Assembly (NCBI GenBank): GCA_036785705.1
Contig: JAWUZG010000016.1
Coordinates: 4,774,001 to 4,838,000, forward strand
Reading direction: 5' to 3'
DNA length: 64,000 nucleotides
Origin: Acanthornis magna
Lineage: Eukaryota; Chordata; Aves; Passeriformes; Acanthizidae
This document shows, piece after piece, positions 1-38,483 of the stretch (its first letter is position 1; every line of letters begins with the position of its first letter). Under the pieces are notes generated by a model, which saw nothing but the letters and a program-made list of their open reading frames with translations, was not told the DNA's origin and searched no databases. The translations under genes were made by a program, and so were the position numbers.

Positions 1-3000
1 CTCTGGAGGTTTGTTTGAGGCCATGGCTTGTGCCAGGAGCACTGCACACACTCACCACGACAGGAACAAAATTACAAACCTGTCTAATTTCCCCAAAGTC
101 TACCTATTGTTTGTGCATGAGGAGGATAAGTATAATTGCTTTAATTTAAGGTCTCACAGGGGAAATTGGATTTTTTTTTTGTAATACAGAGCAACTCAGA
201 CATGAAAGCTTTCCAGGCAGTTGGTCTCCATTTAAATTCAAAATACTGAAGGGGATGTGCCCTCAGCTACTCTAGTACCGTTTTTAGACAGTGTTTAAAT
301 GTTTAGCTGCATATTAATTTTAAGTAATAAAAAAGGAGGTTCATATTTGGGGTCACATCCAAATATTCCTTTCAAGTCTGTGGTGAGAATTCCTACAAGA
401 CTTCATGCATTTTGGAGTACGGCTCTTGAAGAACCAAATTTTCATGAGACCTTCCTCTCTTGAGGCCTCCTCTTGTGAGACCTACTGTGAGACCACTCTC
501 AAAACTTTTAATTAGGCTTCCAACTGCACTTCGTTGCGTACATGTGTAAATGCAAAAAATGTTAACAGAATCCCTTAAGTGTTGATTCCTTAGTTGTGGC
601 AGCAGAATCTTCAAGAAAACATAGCATGCGAAACCAATCGATGTCCAAGCATGTTTAATTTCTTCTCCTTCTTTTATGAATTAAAATGATGAGACTGAGA
701 TGACCAATTTGCTATCCAATAAGTTGACTCGAGATGTAAGTAAACAATACTTATTGAATAAAAGGTTTTCCCTCCCCGAATAAGAGATGTATAGTTTTGT
801 AAAAGCAGTTCGAAGACTGCATCCAAAATACCTTCAAGCCCTCTAAGACAGTGGAGTTCCTTTTGTTTACTTTGGACATCAGGGGCTTGGGCTGCTACCT
901 ACCAAAAAAAAAATTCTCTCGCATACATGCACTTCTAAATTGCATAATCAGAGACAGAAGTGAGCTTTTGCAACTTGTAATGAAATCTGCGTGGGGTACT
1001 GTGTGTTCTGGGGGGTGTCACCTGTGGTATCCAGGGCTTTTACGAGAATGTAAATAGGGTTCCCTAAAAACCTAGGAAATATAATTTAACAAGATCTGAA
1101 GTCGATCAGATCCAGAAGTCGACTAACAGATAAACAGAGACATACTGGGTTGAGTCTTACAAATTTGAGACAATCTTGTAATTTCTTGCAACTTAAAATT
1201 TTGGAAGGGCTCTGGAGCTGAATTTCGGTGTTGGAGTGTGTGAGAGAGAGATGCACACACAAAAAACTCTGCCATGCCCCATTTGTTTCTGTTGTGGGTA
1301 AGCAAGAACATTGGGTTTAATGAGGCTCAGTTTAACCTCCAGCTGTGAAATACAGGATTAGTCATATCCTGTGCTTAACCAGCTTTGTAATAATTTCACT
1401 AGATTCCACTTTTTTTCTCTGTATGAGGACAGGGCCAGGGAAAAAGCTCTTAATTGCAGTTAGATCAAGCTACGAAGAAGCAGCTTTTTGTGTCTTTGAA
1501 ACATGTGGAGAGGTTCAAAGTACATAGGGTCTCAGTGATCGGTCCATCTGAGAAGTGCTGAAAAATGTCTTGAGGGGAAACTAAGCAATAACTGCAGAGG
1601 CTTAAAACCAGATTTTTGCAATGAGTAAAATGCCAAATTCAAGCCCAGATCAAGAAAAATTCCGAGTCTGGTATCTGAAAACAACTTGGGCAGGAATGGG
1701 AAGGATATTAATCATTCATTGCTTTGAAAAAAAGGCCTCTTTACCCAAAACTAAGTTTATGACAAGATCTTCAGTTTTGTTTTGTTTTTCATGAAGCCAA
1801 AAGTGCAAATCTAAATCTTCATAAGAGACTTTAAAAGAATATTTAGATTACTTTGTAAAACTGGCTGCAATTGATTCTCCCTGACTGTTTGAGTCCTGGT
1901 TCAGCAGAGAGCTTGGAACATGGGAGTGGTCCTCCAGAGGAGAGGGACCTGAGTGCCCAGCAGAGCCCTCAGTCAGGGACCTTTGCTGATTTATTAGGAG
2001 AGGTTTCAGGTCTTTATTTTTCTCATTCCAAACAACTCTGTTGTTCTGTAGGATGTGGGGAGTGCCTTGAAGGCAGCCCAGCAGTGTTACTGTGGCTGAG
2101 ATTTTGGGGGAAGGTGCAGTGGTTCCCTTTGTCCTCCTTGCCTAGAGTGCAGTTGACAGGAGAAAATAGAGGTGACTCCAGGGGATGGTCCCGACCTGTG
2201 CTGGGTACTAAATCCATATCAAAATCCACTTCCCTGGAGGAGCTGGGGCAGCATTCCTTAGTCTCTCCACTGGCACCCCATGTAAAAACACTGATTTTGG
2301 TTCTAATGAGCCACAACTGGCCTCTGATTAGCCTGTGACTCTGAAACTCAGTGGCGTGCAAGCCACAGACCAGACTTGGTCTACACCAAATGCCAAAGGC
2401 TATAACTCCATTTGGCTTTGTTAACTATTGAGCTGAATTTCTATTTGGGTTATAGGCTGTGATACTTAAATCTCTCAGCCGTGCCAGCTCATATTTCCTC
2501 TTGAGCAAAGCCTGCCAGTTGTGTGATTATAATTATATACTGCAATTTGGTTTGAACTGATTATCTGAGTCTCCTGTGAGTTATGGGCTTGATCTTTCCC
2601 TGCAGATCTAAAACAAGAGGACAAAAATACAGACACTCTTGAATATTAGCAGTGTACTAAAGTTCCCTACCTCAGTAGCTGCAGAGAATGGAGAGGTTTG
2701 AAACTTGCACTGCTTTTATTCCCTGTACCCCACTGAGATACTTACAGAAGTCTTTTTCCAAGAGTGATTTTACATGGTAAAATCTGCTAAGCCTCTTACT
2801 GACTGTCTCCTGCCTTTCCCAAAGTTGTTAGCTCCCCCAATAATAGAGAATTCCAGCTGTCACCAATGCAGCCAGGTGAAACACGATTGCCCCTCCAGCT
2901 TCTGTGAGCACCGATCACGATGTGAGGGGGAAGTCAAAGCAGAGTCAGAAGTGGGGATCCTCATCTCTGGGCTACGTTTGTGAATGGCTGAGATTCAGCC

Positions 3001-4046
3001 ATGGCATAATGCCCAAATGCATTTCCAATTCCACATGAGCCACCGAAAATGGATTCACTGATGGAACTGGCTGAGGCTGTGACCTCCTGGCTGAATACTG
3101 AAGAGGATTCAGGGGAATAGGTGTCTTGACAGACTGTTATCCTCTAAAGCCTTTGTCACCAGTTCAGGAGTGATCCCCAGATGTGCTGCATGTACAACAG
3201 GGATATGAACCAGTGTAAAGGAATTTAATCTCTCCTGTTACAGAAAGCTCATATTATTGCATGACATGGAAGTTGTTAAATAGTTTTAATCCTATTCCTT
3301 ATTTTTTTTTCCTTATTTGCAAAATTCTTTCAAAATCAAATACGTTGATTTTTTATTGCACTCTCATGTGTGAATTTCCAACTTGCCTGATAAATGCTGT
3401 TGAAGCTAATGGGACTCTTCACATATACTTAAAGTCAGATATGTGCTTTGCTGAGCTTATTTTTGCTTGAATATGTCTTGCAATGATAACTGCAATTACT
3501 GAACCTTAATTCAATTATTTGCTAGCTTGACACAGTGAAATTGCCCATCCCTCAGATTCCTGGTGCATGAGATACTAAAACATGGATTAATGAGATAAGG
3601 GGGAAATGTTTGTGCAAGGTCATGTGGTAGGGGATGTTCTCTGGGGCACAAGGCTGCCTGGCAGGGCCACTCCCTTGTGGTGCTGAGGTCACGAGAAACA
3701 GGGACCATTGCCCTGATGCCCCTGTGAGAGCTGGGCAAGGCAGGTGCTTTGCACCACCTCCTTCACGTTATTTGAGTTGTGTTTCTGCTCTGCTTTAGCT
3801 CAGCAAAATATCACTGCTCTGCTGTGATACCCAAGGCTACCTTGGGCCAGGTCATTGCTACAGAGTTGTGTGCTCTGATAGGGCCTTTGGCCTCTGCAGG
3901 TGTGGTAAAATGCCTGTAGCTGTGCAGAAGAATAAGGTGATCAAGCTTTATCAATGCACTGAATCTGGATAGTAAGATGTTAAAATTTGTGCAGATAATA
4001 ATGGGTTCTGCAAGGCTTCATTTATCAATATGGGAAAAGGATTGAC

Positions 4047-4047
<1 letters not shown>

Positions 4048-4085
<38 letters not shown>
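4048..4085. repeat. (TAA)n microsatellite
   Basis: About twelve uninterrupted TAA units lie in the CCDC85C intron. This is a simple trinucleotide repeat, likely length-polymorphic, with no other visible function. Confidence 0.97.
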
Positions 4086-6699
4086 TCAAGTATCAAGTGT
4101 TGCATATGAGGCCATTTGGTCATCTGTGGTAAAGATACAGGTTTTTTTCAAGATAATAAAATAACCTTTTTTTTTGTTAAGTTTCCACATGTATAATGTT
4201 CTTCTGTTCCCTTCTGGCTGACTGCAACAGCTTGCCACAAAATTTCAGTAAGGTAGAGAGAGCTAATGTATCCATGAGCAGCTTCTTGGATCTGGGGGCT
4301 GCCTTTTAATACTGCTGTTTGGGGCTCTGATTGCTTATTCTTTCACTTGCTAATGTGGGTGATTTCCATTTTTTAATCATCTCAATGTATTAAATATGCC
4401 ACTAATTTATTTTTATTTCCCTCCTGTACTTGTGCAAAAGACATTGGTTAGTAATATCTGAGTTTTGGCTAAGTTCAAAGCTATTTGCCTACGTGAAGAG
4501 AAGTAGGCACTTTCAGCTAAATTGCTACGGGAAATAACAGGAAAAGATTTTGAGCTAAACCTTCCATTTAATTACTCAATTGCAAACAATGGGTTGTTGA
4601 GTGTCAAAACTGAGGCAGTTTCAATTACTGGAACAATTATGGTTTAGAGGATTGTTGCTGGTAGGTTTAAGAATTTATATTACAGTGGCAGGCAAGTAAT
4701 TCAGGTAATGGGCAGTGCAAGAGTCCATAAAGATGAAGGCAGCCTGACATAATGGGCTGAAATAAAACCTTCTCGGTCTTTTTTTCCTCTTCACAAATGT
4801 AGATAGTTAAAAGCCAAGGTCTCAACAGATTTTTCCATCTAACATCCAAGATTTATGGGGTCAAACTAAAATCTGAAGTAAGAATGGTTTGTTTTTTTTA
4901 TTAATATAGATTTTTTTTCCCCCACCTAGAGAGTTACCCAAATCATAAACCCAAATCCTTATGGGCTTACATGGTCAGGCTATGATGCCCTTGCCCTATT
5001 GCTAAGGACCGGGTTCACTCTGATGCTTAAATGATGGCTGAAGGAAATCCTGTGCTTTGTAAAAGCGGAGGTAGCCACTAAAAATGGAAATTGCTTGTCT
5101 GTCAGAGGGCTGGGTGGTGGTGTGGCATAATAATTTGTCCAAAGAAAATCTTCTGAACTGGTGTCAATAAGGGTATGTTCTCTTGTCAATATTGAGTTCT
5201 TTGTGGTATTCCTTTCCATCTAGCTGCATTTTATACTGTTACATAATTTATTCCAAAGTTATGTTGAAAGCAGATATAATATTAATACATTTAAGTGGTG
5301 CGGTGTGTAATCTGCTGTCTCTTGAGCTTAGTGCAAGTGGGTCTTGCGTTGTAGGAAAATGAAGCTGATTATTATAAACCCTTGGAAATGACAGCCCTTT
5401 GGGAAGTCTGCTGTCAGTGACTCATGTTTGCTTGATTCTCTGCATTCTGGACACATTTTGCCATCCCTTTATAAAGGGACTCCCCAGAGGTAAACAAAAA
5501 GGGGCTCCGTAGGACTCCTCACCTTCAAACTGGCGCTTTGTTGTGTGTTTTTTAAAATGACTTGTGGACCAGCAGAGAAAGTTTTCACCGAGCAGGAGGT
5601 TAGAAATGAGTTACAAAGAGGTGAAGAGAGCAGCACCTCAGGTGCCCAGCTGGAGTGCTCAGGTGACACTAGGTCTGTCCCTCCTTGCTCCTGCCAAGGT
5701 CTCCAGCAGCTCTTTATCACAGCTACCAAGGCTCCATGGGTGCCTTGGGTACACTCAGGTGCAGAATGCCTGCATTTAGACACCCAAATTGCTCCCAAAT
5801 GACCCCATAGCCCATGGGGAGAAGGGGAAGCCCATGGGAAGCTGTGACCCTTTGTGAAGGCTTTAATATTTCCACAGGGCACAGGGTCAAACTGATCATT
5901 TATGATTAAATACTGTTTTTAACCTCTTTTCAGCCTTCAGCTGTTACAACTTATTTGAAATGAGAAAAAAGTGTTTTCAATTAAAGGCTACTTATGTAAC
6001 AACCCTGTTTTGAATGCTAATTCACGAATTACTGGGAGCTGACAGTGCTGCTTTTTAATTTTCCTCGGTCACTTCAGCACATAATTCTAATTGAAATAGT
6101 TTTTTGCTAATCTCTTTCATAAATGCTGAGAACTTTCTGTCGAGTAAATTTCTCTCTTTCTGTATTTAATTTATGTTAAGAAAAGTCCATTTTGTTGCAT
6201 CAAAGTATTTCAGAATTAAATATTTGTCTTCTTTTTTCTCCCTTCTAGCAGAAGTAACACTGAAGGGCAACAGAAAAGACAATTTGTCTAACTTGTCTCT
6301 TAAGTTTTCAACACTTTATCTTCACAGTTGGTTCAACATGGCCACAGCTCTGATCTGACTTTACTGGACAGAAATGGAAAGGAAAATAAATGTTTCTTCA
6401 TAGTACTTTGACCCTAAAATACCGCAAACACCATCCATCTTCTTGTGTTATTTGTGTTATTTTTCAATTGAATCACTCAGCACAGTGGGTCAAAAAGTCA
6501 GAGGCCACCATTTCTTCTCTCTGCTAGCAGAATAGAAAGCTTTGATAGGAACAAGTGTTTGCTGTTTTTTCGTTGTTTTGTTTTGGTTTTTGGTTTCTTT
6601 AATGTAATTTTAGTCTTTGGTAAGCACCAAGACTTTAATTTCTATCTCAAGTGTTTAAAATTATACATTGTTTGTTATGGAAAATACCAGTTTCCACCC

Positions 6700-6732
6700 A
6701 TCAAATTGCTTCTGTAATCAAATTGCTTCTGT
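6700..6732. repeat. Short tandem duplication, 17-bp period
   Basis: The 16-nt unit ATCAAATTGCTTCTGT occurs exactly twice, separated by one A. It is a local intronic duplication. Confidence 0.9.
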
Positions 6733-9700
6733 TTTCTAGACAGGGAAAAAAAAAGTTGGGTTTTCAGTCTATTTTTGCTAGAAAACTTGTTTTGTTGGCC
6801 CCATTCTTTTCTCATGGGTAGGAGTAGGCCAAACTCCCATCCCTGGTGGGAGGGACATGTCTGTGTCCACTTGTGTCATAACAGGCTGACAAAGGCCAAA
6901 GAATGGTATCTTCTGGGGTCACTCTTAAGTTCTGCCTAGTTGAAAAATTTAGCAATAAATGTCATTATTTCCAAGCATTGAAGGGTGATTGTGTCAGAGT
7001 GACCGCTGTGGGGTGGCAGTGTGTGGCACAGGTTTGGTCTGCAGGTGACAGCGTTGGGTCACAGCTTGTCCCCGCGCTCATCAGTGGGAAAGGGAGGCAA
7101 GGCCATGGAGACAAGTGCTGAGTTACACCAAGGGCAGGTCTTGCACTTTTGTGCCTCTGTGAAAGTCAGGAGGTGCCTTTTAGTTTTTTTTCTATTATGG
7201 CTGAAACTAGTGTTTGAAAAAAAATGCACAGTAAGAGAGCAAGAGCCACTCCAGAGTAGTCAATGGCCAGTTGTTGGTGTTAGCTGGGGACAAGTGTGTT
7301 TGACCAGGTCAGGTAAACTCTGGCTATGAATCTCCTGAGCTCTCACTTGGTCTCCTTTGCTGTGTCCTTTCTTTTACCTCTGCTCCTCAGCTTAGGAAAC
7401 ATTTCCAATGAAAGTTCAATTGAGACTGCATGTTCCCACTGAGTTTTAGTTCAGATGAAAATGATTTTACTGATAAATTCCTTGAAACTCCAGAAATGTG
7501 AAGTGATTTTACCTGAAGGGTAATTTGTTATAGATATGTTGCCCATTAGTTGAGATAATCTCCAGCAATGATGATGAACAGAGATGATCAGGGATTGTAC
7601 TTTTAAAATGTCTTTCTGACTAGAAAAGCAATTTGGGATCCACTTACATCTCAGTAATGAAAATTGGGTAAGGTAATAAGAGATTTCATTTTGTGAGTGA
7701 ATTGACAATGCAAATATCAGGATTTTTAATTTAGGTTTAAGTGGAGTAATGGCTACTCATTCTGATGCATCATTAGTCATATTGCTTTTTAATGAGGGAT
7801 TCACTTTCTTTCCCTGGTTAGCTCTAACACTGATAGCAAAGCCCAAGGAATGTGCAAATGTTTAGGGAGGTCTGTTGAATATGTGTCACTGCACCATTTT
7901 AATTTTAAAAAGGAAGAAAAAGCAGTTTTCTTTCCATGGTGGAAAAATACATGTTTGCTTTTAGTGCAAGGAAGATGAATAGTGCAGAGCTGTGATTGGT
8001 AGCCTGTTGTAAAAAAACCCCAAGCAATTAGAATAAGATACATTTCCAAATAACTTCTAGAAAATATAGAAGGAAAATTGCTTTGAGTGGAATGCTCATG
8101 AAAGGGGCTGGCTTTATGACAGACAGTGGGAGGAAAAAGTTTACTCTGCCTGTCTCTGACAGGGATGTCTTATAAATAATGGCAGGTGAAGATTCCTTTT
8201 GCCCTAGCAAACCCACACTCTGCCCCAAACACCTCGTTCCTGTTCTGGATAGGTCTCTGCTCAGCATTTTTATTTCTTAGATGTCTTTTCTTTTTCTTGT
8301 CCTATTTTTTTTTCTCATTTTCCTTTCTGTTCTTTAATTAAGAGCTTGTTTTGATGTTCATTGAACTCAGTGGGAATCTTTCCATCAAATTGAATGCATT
8401 AGGTCAGATTCATAATCAGCAGCCACTGAAACAACCTAACAATAGTTTTGTCACACACTAGTGCAGTCTTAAATGGGATTTGCTTTAAAAAAGCAATAGA
8501 ACTAATCCATTATAAACACTTGTTAGAGCAGAGTTTTGACTGTATCTGTGTATTTACCAACACAATTTCAACCAATTTAAGACAAATTGAAATTAATGCA
8601 GACTTTTGCTCCAGGCAGGAGCATAGGGCAGTTAATTAAATCAATTTAAACTAGCGTATTTTTACTGACAGCGTGTGATACTGGGTGTTGCCTGGACTTG
8701 GGGTTTTATTATCTTTCTTCCTTTGGTGGGCAGAGCATTTTGACTTTCTGTGAGGCCAAGCTGTAATGTGATGGAGCACATCGTGCATCCAATGCAGACC
8801 AACCCATTCAGATTTGGGGGCAAGAGGGCAAGTTTCTGGGATACAAACAAATGTCCACCAAACCTCTCTTTCTCAGGCCTCTTTCTACACTTCTGGTGCC
8901 CCATAATCGTGTGGCATCTTACAGGTCTCAGTGGGGTTTGCAAAAGTCTGAGCAGCCCATGGCCTCTGAACACGGCTGAGGCAATGCACGCCCTTCCAGA
9001 GCAGAGACTTCAAGGACATCTGCAACCTCTGGGGCCTCCAGCGCAAAGATGCAACCTCACATTTTGGCTCTGCTGTTTTATTCTGCTTTTCCCTTGGCCG
9101 TGCAGTGCCCCTCATCAGAGATGTCGGGGAGGAGTGCCCGAGCTCCTGGCTGACAGCCTGAAGGAGTGAGTAGCAGTGTCAGGAGCTCTCCAGGAGGCTG
9201 CTGTGTCCCCAAACACACAATAGTGGAGAAGAGGTTGCACACAGCAGGGCAGTGGAAGCATAACCAGCCAAGGTGAAATCCTTTCAGGACAACCACCAAG
9301 AGGCATCACATGCCTGGGACACTGCCAGTAAGCTAAGAATCTTGCCATCTTCATTTGTGACATGCTAACCTTCCTTTGAAATTATATACCTCCCAGGAAT
9401 AGTGGTGGAAAAACAGTTTTGCAGCAGTCGCTTTTCAGCTTCAGAAGGAGTTATCTCCTTCAGATCTCTCTCTCTCTGGCTCTCTGTTGTGAAATGTGAA
9501 AGAAATATAGGCCACATCTTCTCTCTTTGTAAATACAGGGGAATCCCAGACATCTGATACGCTGAACTCATTCTGTATCCCTTGATGCCATGTGAGACAC
9601 AACAGCTCCCAGCAGGTTGGGCCATGCAGGACTAGGATCCATTTCTCATGATGGCTTTCTTGAGAACAGCCCTTCTCTTTGCAGCTTATAAAAGGAAAGT

Positions 9701-10651
9701 TGATAGGGTGAGGGCTCCAGAATGGTTGTGAAAGCACCGGATCACTGTAGGAGTTTTAACCTAAGAAAACAACATTTTGAAATAAAACCAAAGCTAAATG
9801 TCAACTAAAACAGGCCATGTAGCTACAAGAAAATGCTTCTGACACTGATAGAAAATGATGTAACCACTCAGAGTGCACCAATTCTTCTCTTGGAGCAGGA
9901 AATGGAAATGAACTTTCAATATTTCCAGAGATTTGTGCATGGCAACAGTCCCCAAAGTCTCCGTTATGTTCAGGCCTTTGGGTTACTGTGGGGTTTTTTA
10001 TATACAATTGAGTTGATTTATGAGATTTCCTGTTAAATTTTATTGCTCCAATGACTTTTCTTTCGTTCTTTTGAAGTAGAAAACATCATTTCTGCAGCAA
10101 ATGCAAGTCGAAGGTCTTAATGGAGCATAAAAATCTGAAAGGTCATGATTTTTTAGCTTTAAAATAGAGGACAGTGCACTGCTTGATACTCTTAAAAATA
10201 TGAAAAGTTAATGAGGATGTTTATTGGTGATAAAGATAGAATTTTCTCCCAGACCTTTGATTTTGACTGCTTGTGTATTGGCTTTTTGCGGGTGTACTTT
10301 TATAAATGAGAAACGCTTCTCATTCTTCACATTTCAAGACCACAGAGAGAGATAATAACACAAGGCAGAAACTTAGTCCCAGGGAGATTATTTGGTACTC
10401 CTAACACGCAGTGCTGCTCCTCCCGTTGAGTGCAGACTATTGGTTGCATTTATCTGGTTTCTAGGGTCATATAGACTGCCTTTATTTATTTGACTATGTT
10501 TAAGACCTGCGGGTGCAGGCAAATTCGTAACTAAATAAGAAACTGTTCCTGTCAATGCACGTTTTGCAAGCATAGGTGAATCATAGTAGCACTGCTTACA
10601 AACACTCAATCTATAAAATGTCTTCTGGTGTGGGTTTTTTTGGTGGTATTG

Positions 10652-10683
10652 CTTGTTTGTTTGTTTGTTTGTTTGTTTGTTTT
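10652..10683. repeat. (GTTT)n microsatellite
   Basis: About seven to eight GTTT units are followed by a G/T-rich tail with runs such as TTTTGGGTTTTTGGGG. It sits about 380 bp upstream of the CCDC85C exon acceptor at 11,061. Confidence 0.93.
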
Positions 10684-11028
10684 GGGTTTTTGGGGTTTTT
10701 TTGCTGATTTTGATTTAATCTGAAGTCTTAAAAATATTTCTTGTATGTTATGTGCGTCTTAACAAATGTTTTTATTGAGCATGTAGGAACTTAGGTAAAA
10801 CAAAAATGTCTTCCTGCTATATCACTTAATGCAGCAGACCTTGAACAGTTCACCTCCAGCTGCTTGCAGGTGTTTTCTCTAGGTCTGGACATGGAAAAAG
10901 CATTTTATTACAATGTTCACTGTCACTGTTGTTGCAGGGAGAAGTACTGGGAACAGGTCAGGGGACAGACGTGGTCATGAGAAAAGCCAAGGCAGCAGGA
11001 GTGGCACAGCTTTCTTTCTTCTCGTTAA

Positions 11029-34837
<23,809 letters not shown>

Positions 34838-36296
34838 GAGCACCATCCCGGTGACTGGAAGTGATGAATTTTGTGAAGACTAAAGAGGCAGAGCTCAGTG
34901 TTTCTGGCTGCCTGTTCTTTGGGAGTTGGGGTTGAGTTTTTTCAGGGTTTCCTTTTTTCTTCTTTTTTTTTCAGCTTTTTTTTTTTTGTAACAATAGTGT
35001 AAATATGGCAGCTAAAGGCCTGATTTCCAGGCTGTGGTGCTCTGGAACTACTGTTCACTGGGTAACCATCCAACAATGCCAGACTTGCATCATTTGTATT
35101 GTAGTTCAAACCTGCTTTGTTGTAATGGTCTGTTTGTAGAATTAACTAACTCAAGAGAATTTCTAAGAGGAACAAGAAGAACCCTTAACCTGTGGAGAAG
35201 TCACCGTTTGTATTGCTCCTGTCCACCCGCTTGTCAGTGATTCGTAGCCGGGTTAGTGGCTCCAGGCAGCCAAAGAAAATGCAACTCAAATTCGTTGGCT
35301 TACTGCCTGCCAAGTTCATGAGCTGCTAACACTTTTTTTGGAGGTCCTTTTTTTGAAGAATGACATGCAACTGTTTTCACAAGGCTCTGTGTAAAATACT
35401 GAGTGGCAAGCTAAAAACACTTGTACTGCCCTACATTGTATGGTGGTACTCATCACACAAGCGTACATAAAGGCTCGAGACTCTATATCAGGTGTTAATG
35501 AACTATTTTTCATGATCAAATGACACAAGATTTCTGCATTTGTAATGTGAATGAAGTCACTTAGCCACACACCAGTATTCCCTACAAATATGGCAACACT
35601 TTTCCTGTAAAGCTTTCACTACAAAATAACTCAGCAGAAACTGCTATCCTGATAGTGCTTATGGCTTTCACAGGATCTTCAAGAGCAGCTCATCTTTCAC
35701 ATAAGGAAGATTTGGGTGGTTTTTTTAATGTTCTTGCTGGATCCCTCACCTATACTGGTTCCTGTGTAAGGCAACCAAACAACAACCTTACAGAGCTGAA
35801 TAAAAACTCCATAAACACGGGCTGTCGGGTGAGACTGCTTCCTGCCATTCAAGCTTTATTTTTGTTAATGAACCAAAACAAGTGGGTTTTTCCTTCTTCA
35901 AATGGTTGTATATAAAACAATGGGATTTATATTTTGCTATTGTGGAGTAGCTGCCTGTGTAGTTGTAAGAATTTGACTCCCTCCTTTTCCAAGTTGTCAC
36001 AGCAGCTGTCCCTGTATTCCATTAGATGTTCTTTCCCAATAGTCCAGGGAAGCAGGGCTTCATTTTTAGAACTCATTGGTGTAAAATAATTTTAAAGACA
36101 GGCATGTGAAAAGATCAAAGCCTCCTCTTCAAAAGTTGCATCGATTTTACTCATTAGTTGGAGGATGTAATGACCTCAAACACCACTACTTTCTTTTTGT
36201 TCTCTGCAAGAATCAGTCACAGCTACAGACAGCTGTATTAGCTGGACAGGTTCTTCCTCTAAATTAATTTGTTCTACCAGGTGAGTTCTTGACTTG

Positions 36297-36333
36297 TGGT
36301 ATTGTATCAACACAGAGCACTGATACAATACCA
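36297..36333. repeat. Perfect 13-bp inverted repeat (hairpin) in the 3' UTR
   Basis: TGGTATTGTATCA and its exact complement TGATACAATACCA are separated by an 11-nt loop, ACACAGAGCAC. In the CCDC85C transcript this would fold into an uninterrupted stem-loop. It is too short for a typical microRNA precursor, and its role is unknown. Confidence 0.9.
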
Positions 36334-38452
36334 AGGAGCCCATGTTGCAACTTATGAAAGGTAATTGGTCCCGTGGGGTACAATAAACTATAGCTGCCTG
36401 GCTGAAGAATTTGCAGTGTCAGAGCCGAAACCTGTAACCAGTAAAAAAATAGAGAAGGAACAACCAAAATACACAGTAACCAGTAAGAGTAAGCACCACT
36501 TCATTATTCATTGCAGAAATTGAAATGTAACAGTTGAGTAGGCTATTTTAAAATAACCAAGAACCACCCCCAAAACACAAGTGCATACTCTCACTCGCAC
36601 ACCCACCAGTAGATTATTTCTTACTACTCCTCAGTCAGTGAACACTGAGCTAGCTAGCTCTCAGTCTAATAGTATTTACATCCCATGGAGTCTGGAAAAA
36701 TCCATTCTAGATTCTGTCTGTCTCCTTTAAGATAGAGCACCTTTAGAGGATTCTGGATTTCCTCCTCTTTGCTTTTTATTTTGACCTCCAGTTTCTAGTC
36801 ACCACTGGTGATTACTCGTCTTCCTCCTGTACAATTTATACTTTGAGATTTCTGTACCAGAAAAGGTGATGTAAAGCAGAGGCATCATTATTCGTTAACA
36901 TTTAATGTCAAACAGAGGGTTACTTTAATCTATCTGCTTGAAAGCCCATATTAACTTTGGTGTCATCTGATTGCTGGATTAAGCAGAGAGTTCAAGTATA
37001 TTTGGAACAAGGCTGATTTCTGTCAGTGAATTTTAACTAAAGCAACACAAATGTTGCCAGCACTTGGAGAGAATTAACTGTTCAGGACATGCTTGCTATT
37101 TAAGGGGTATATGAGGCTATTAGCAGGTCCTCTCAACAAGAGCTATACTAATCAGATTACTAGTCTCACCACTATGTAATTCCCATTCAAATATTCCCTG
37201 CTATCAAACCTCTCAAAATGTATTCACAATGATGTCAAGCAAAGCTTGTTTTGTTCCATCTGCAGATCTCACCTACAAAGGAAACAGTGCTGCAATTGAG
37301 GTCAATTAGCCCTGCAAATCCTGAAAAGCCAGTTTACAGGGTAGCCAGCAGTTCAGCTGAACAACCTTCACTCATAGGGTACTGCCCTTTTTAAGATTTT
37401 ATTTGGCAGCATCATCTTCAATGTAAGATGTGCATCACTGATTTTGTAGAAGAACATGACAGTGCTATACCTTGGGGTGTTATTGTTCAGGGGTTTTTAG
37501 GCTTGCTACGCTTCATACTTAGCTCCATTTGAGCTATAAAATGTCTTCCTGGGGTAAAATGATGCTCAATGACTTTACAGGATGACTTGGGTGCTGAATT
37601 TTCAGCTGTCTAAAAAGATGTTTTATATGCATATTTAAATTCACTTACCTATGCGCTCAGTATTCAGTGAAAACTACCTGAGGAGCTTTGGAGGGGAGCA
37701 TCCCTTGAAATAGTGGCCATTAAATACATATAGTTGGGCCAATTGCCCAAGACCACTTCCTCAAGATTGAAGCCCTGGGTTCTGCAATCCTCTGGCAAAG
37801 AAAGCATCCACTGTTTACAAATGGACTTTGCTTGCGTAAGGAAAGTAAAATCACATCCTTGACTTTTGTTGGAGTGACTGGAGTAAGCAGCATTTCCCTA
37901 ACAGTTCCTGAAATGCTGCAGTGTAACCAGCTTCAGTTGGCTCTTCGCACCTTGATAAGACTGCTGAGCACAACCTTGTTTGAGAATGGCACATTTTTAT
38001 CCAAATATTAGATATTAAATGAAATCAGTGTTAAAGTGACCTTTTATCTTTCTAGAAACTGGGGGGGAAGAGTACTACTGATCTTTTTCAAAGTGCATGA
38101 CTGTAAAGTGATAAAATTGTATATTTTTCATAATGTGGGGAAAGTCTATTTGTGCTGCTTTAGAAATCAGTTTAAAGTTTGATTTCTGTTAAACCTGTGA
38201 TCTTACAGCCCTGCTATATTTTCTGTATATGATTTACAAAGAACTGGAAAAGTTAGCACCTGCTGTTGTGTATATAGCAAAATTCTTTAGACCTTAGCAC
38301 GCGTTTTTACCTATTATTGAACCACTCTGGCTTTTTTGGGGAAGGAAAGTAATAGTACAGTTTTTTTTGATAATGTGTGTAAAACATTCATTTGAAATAT
38401 TTTAGTAAAAATGAAGTAAGAGATTGATTGTGATAGTGTATACTTCTAGCTG

Positions 38453-38483
38453 AATAAAATAAAATACATTCTTTTTAAATAAA
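38453..38483 (+). terminator. CCDC85C: CCDC85C poly(A) signal cluster
   Basis: Three canonical AATAAA hexamers occur on the plus strand at 38,453-38,458, 38,458-38,463 and 38,478-38,483. Cleavage would be expected 10-30 nt later, near 38,495-38,510. Confidence 0.75.

Noticed and set aside
10938..10959. Possible tiny exon between a TTGTTGCAG acceptor and a CAG|GTCAGG donor just before the CCDC85C exon
   Set aside because: The enclosed bases match no CCDC85C sequence I know, and the donor is poor. The recognised exon follows about 100 bp later with its own good acceptor.
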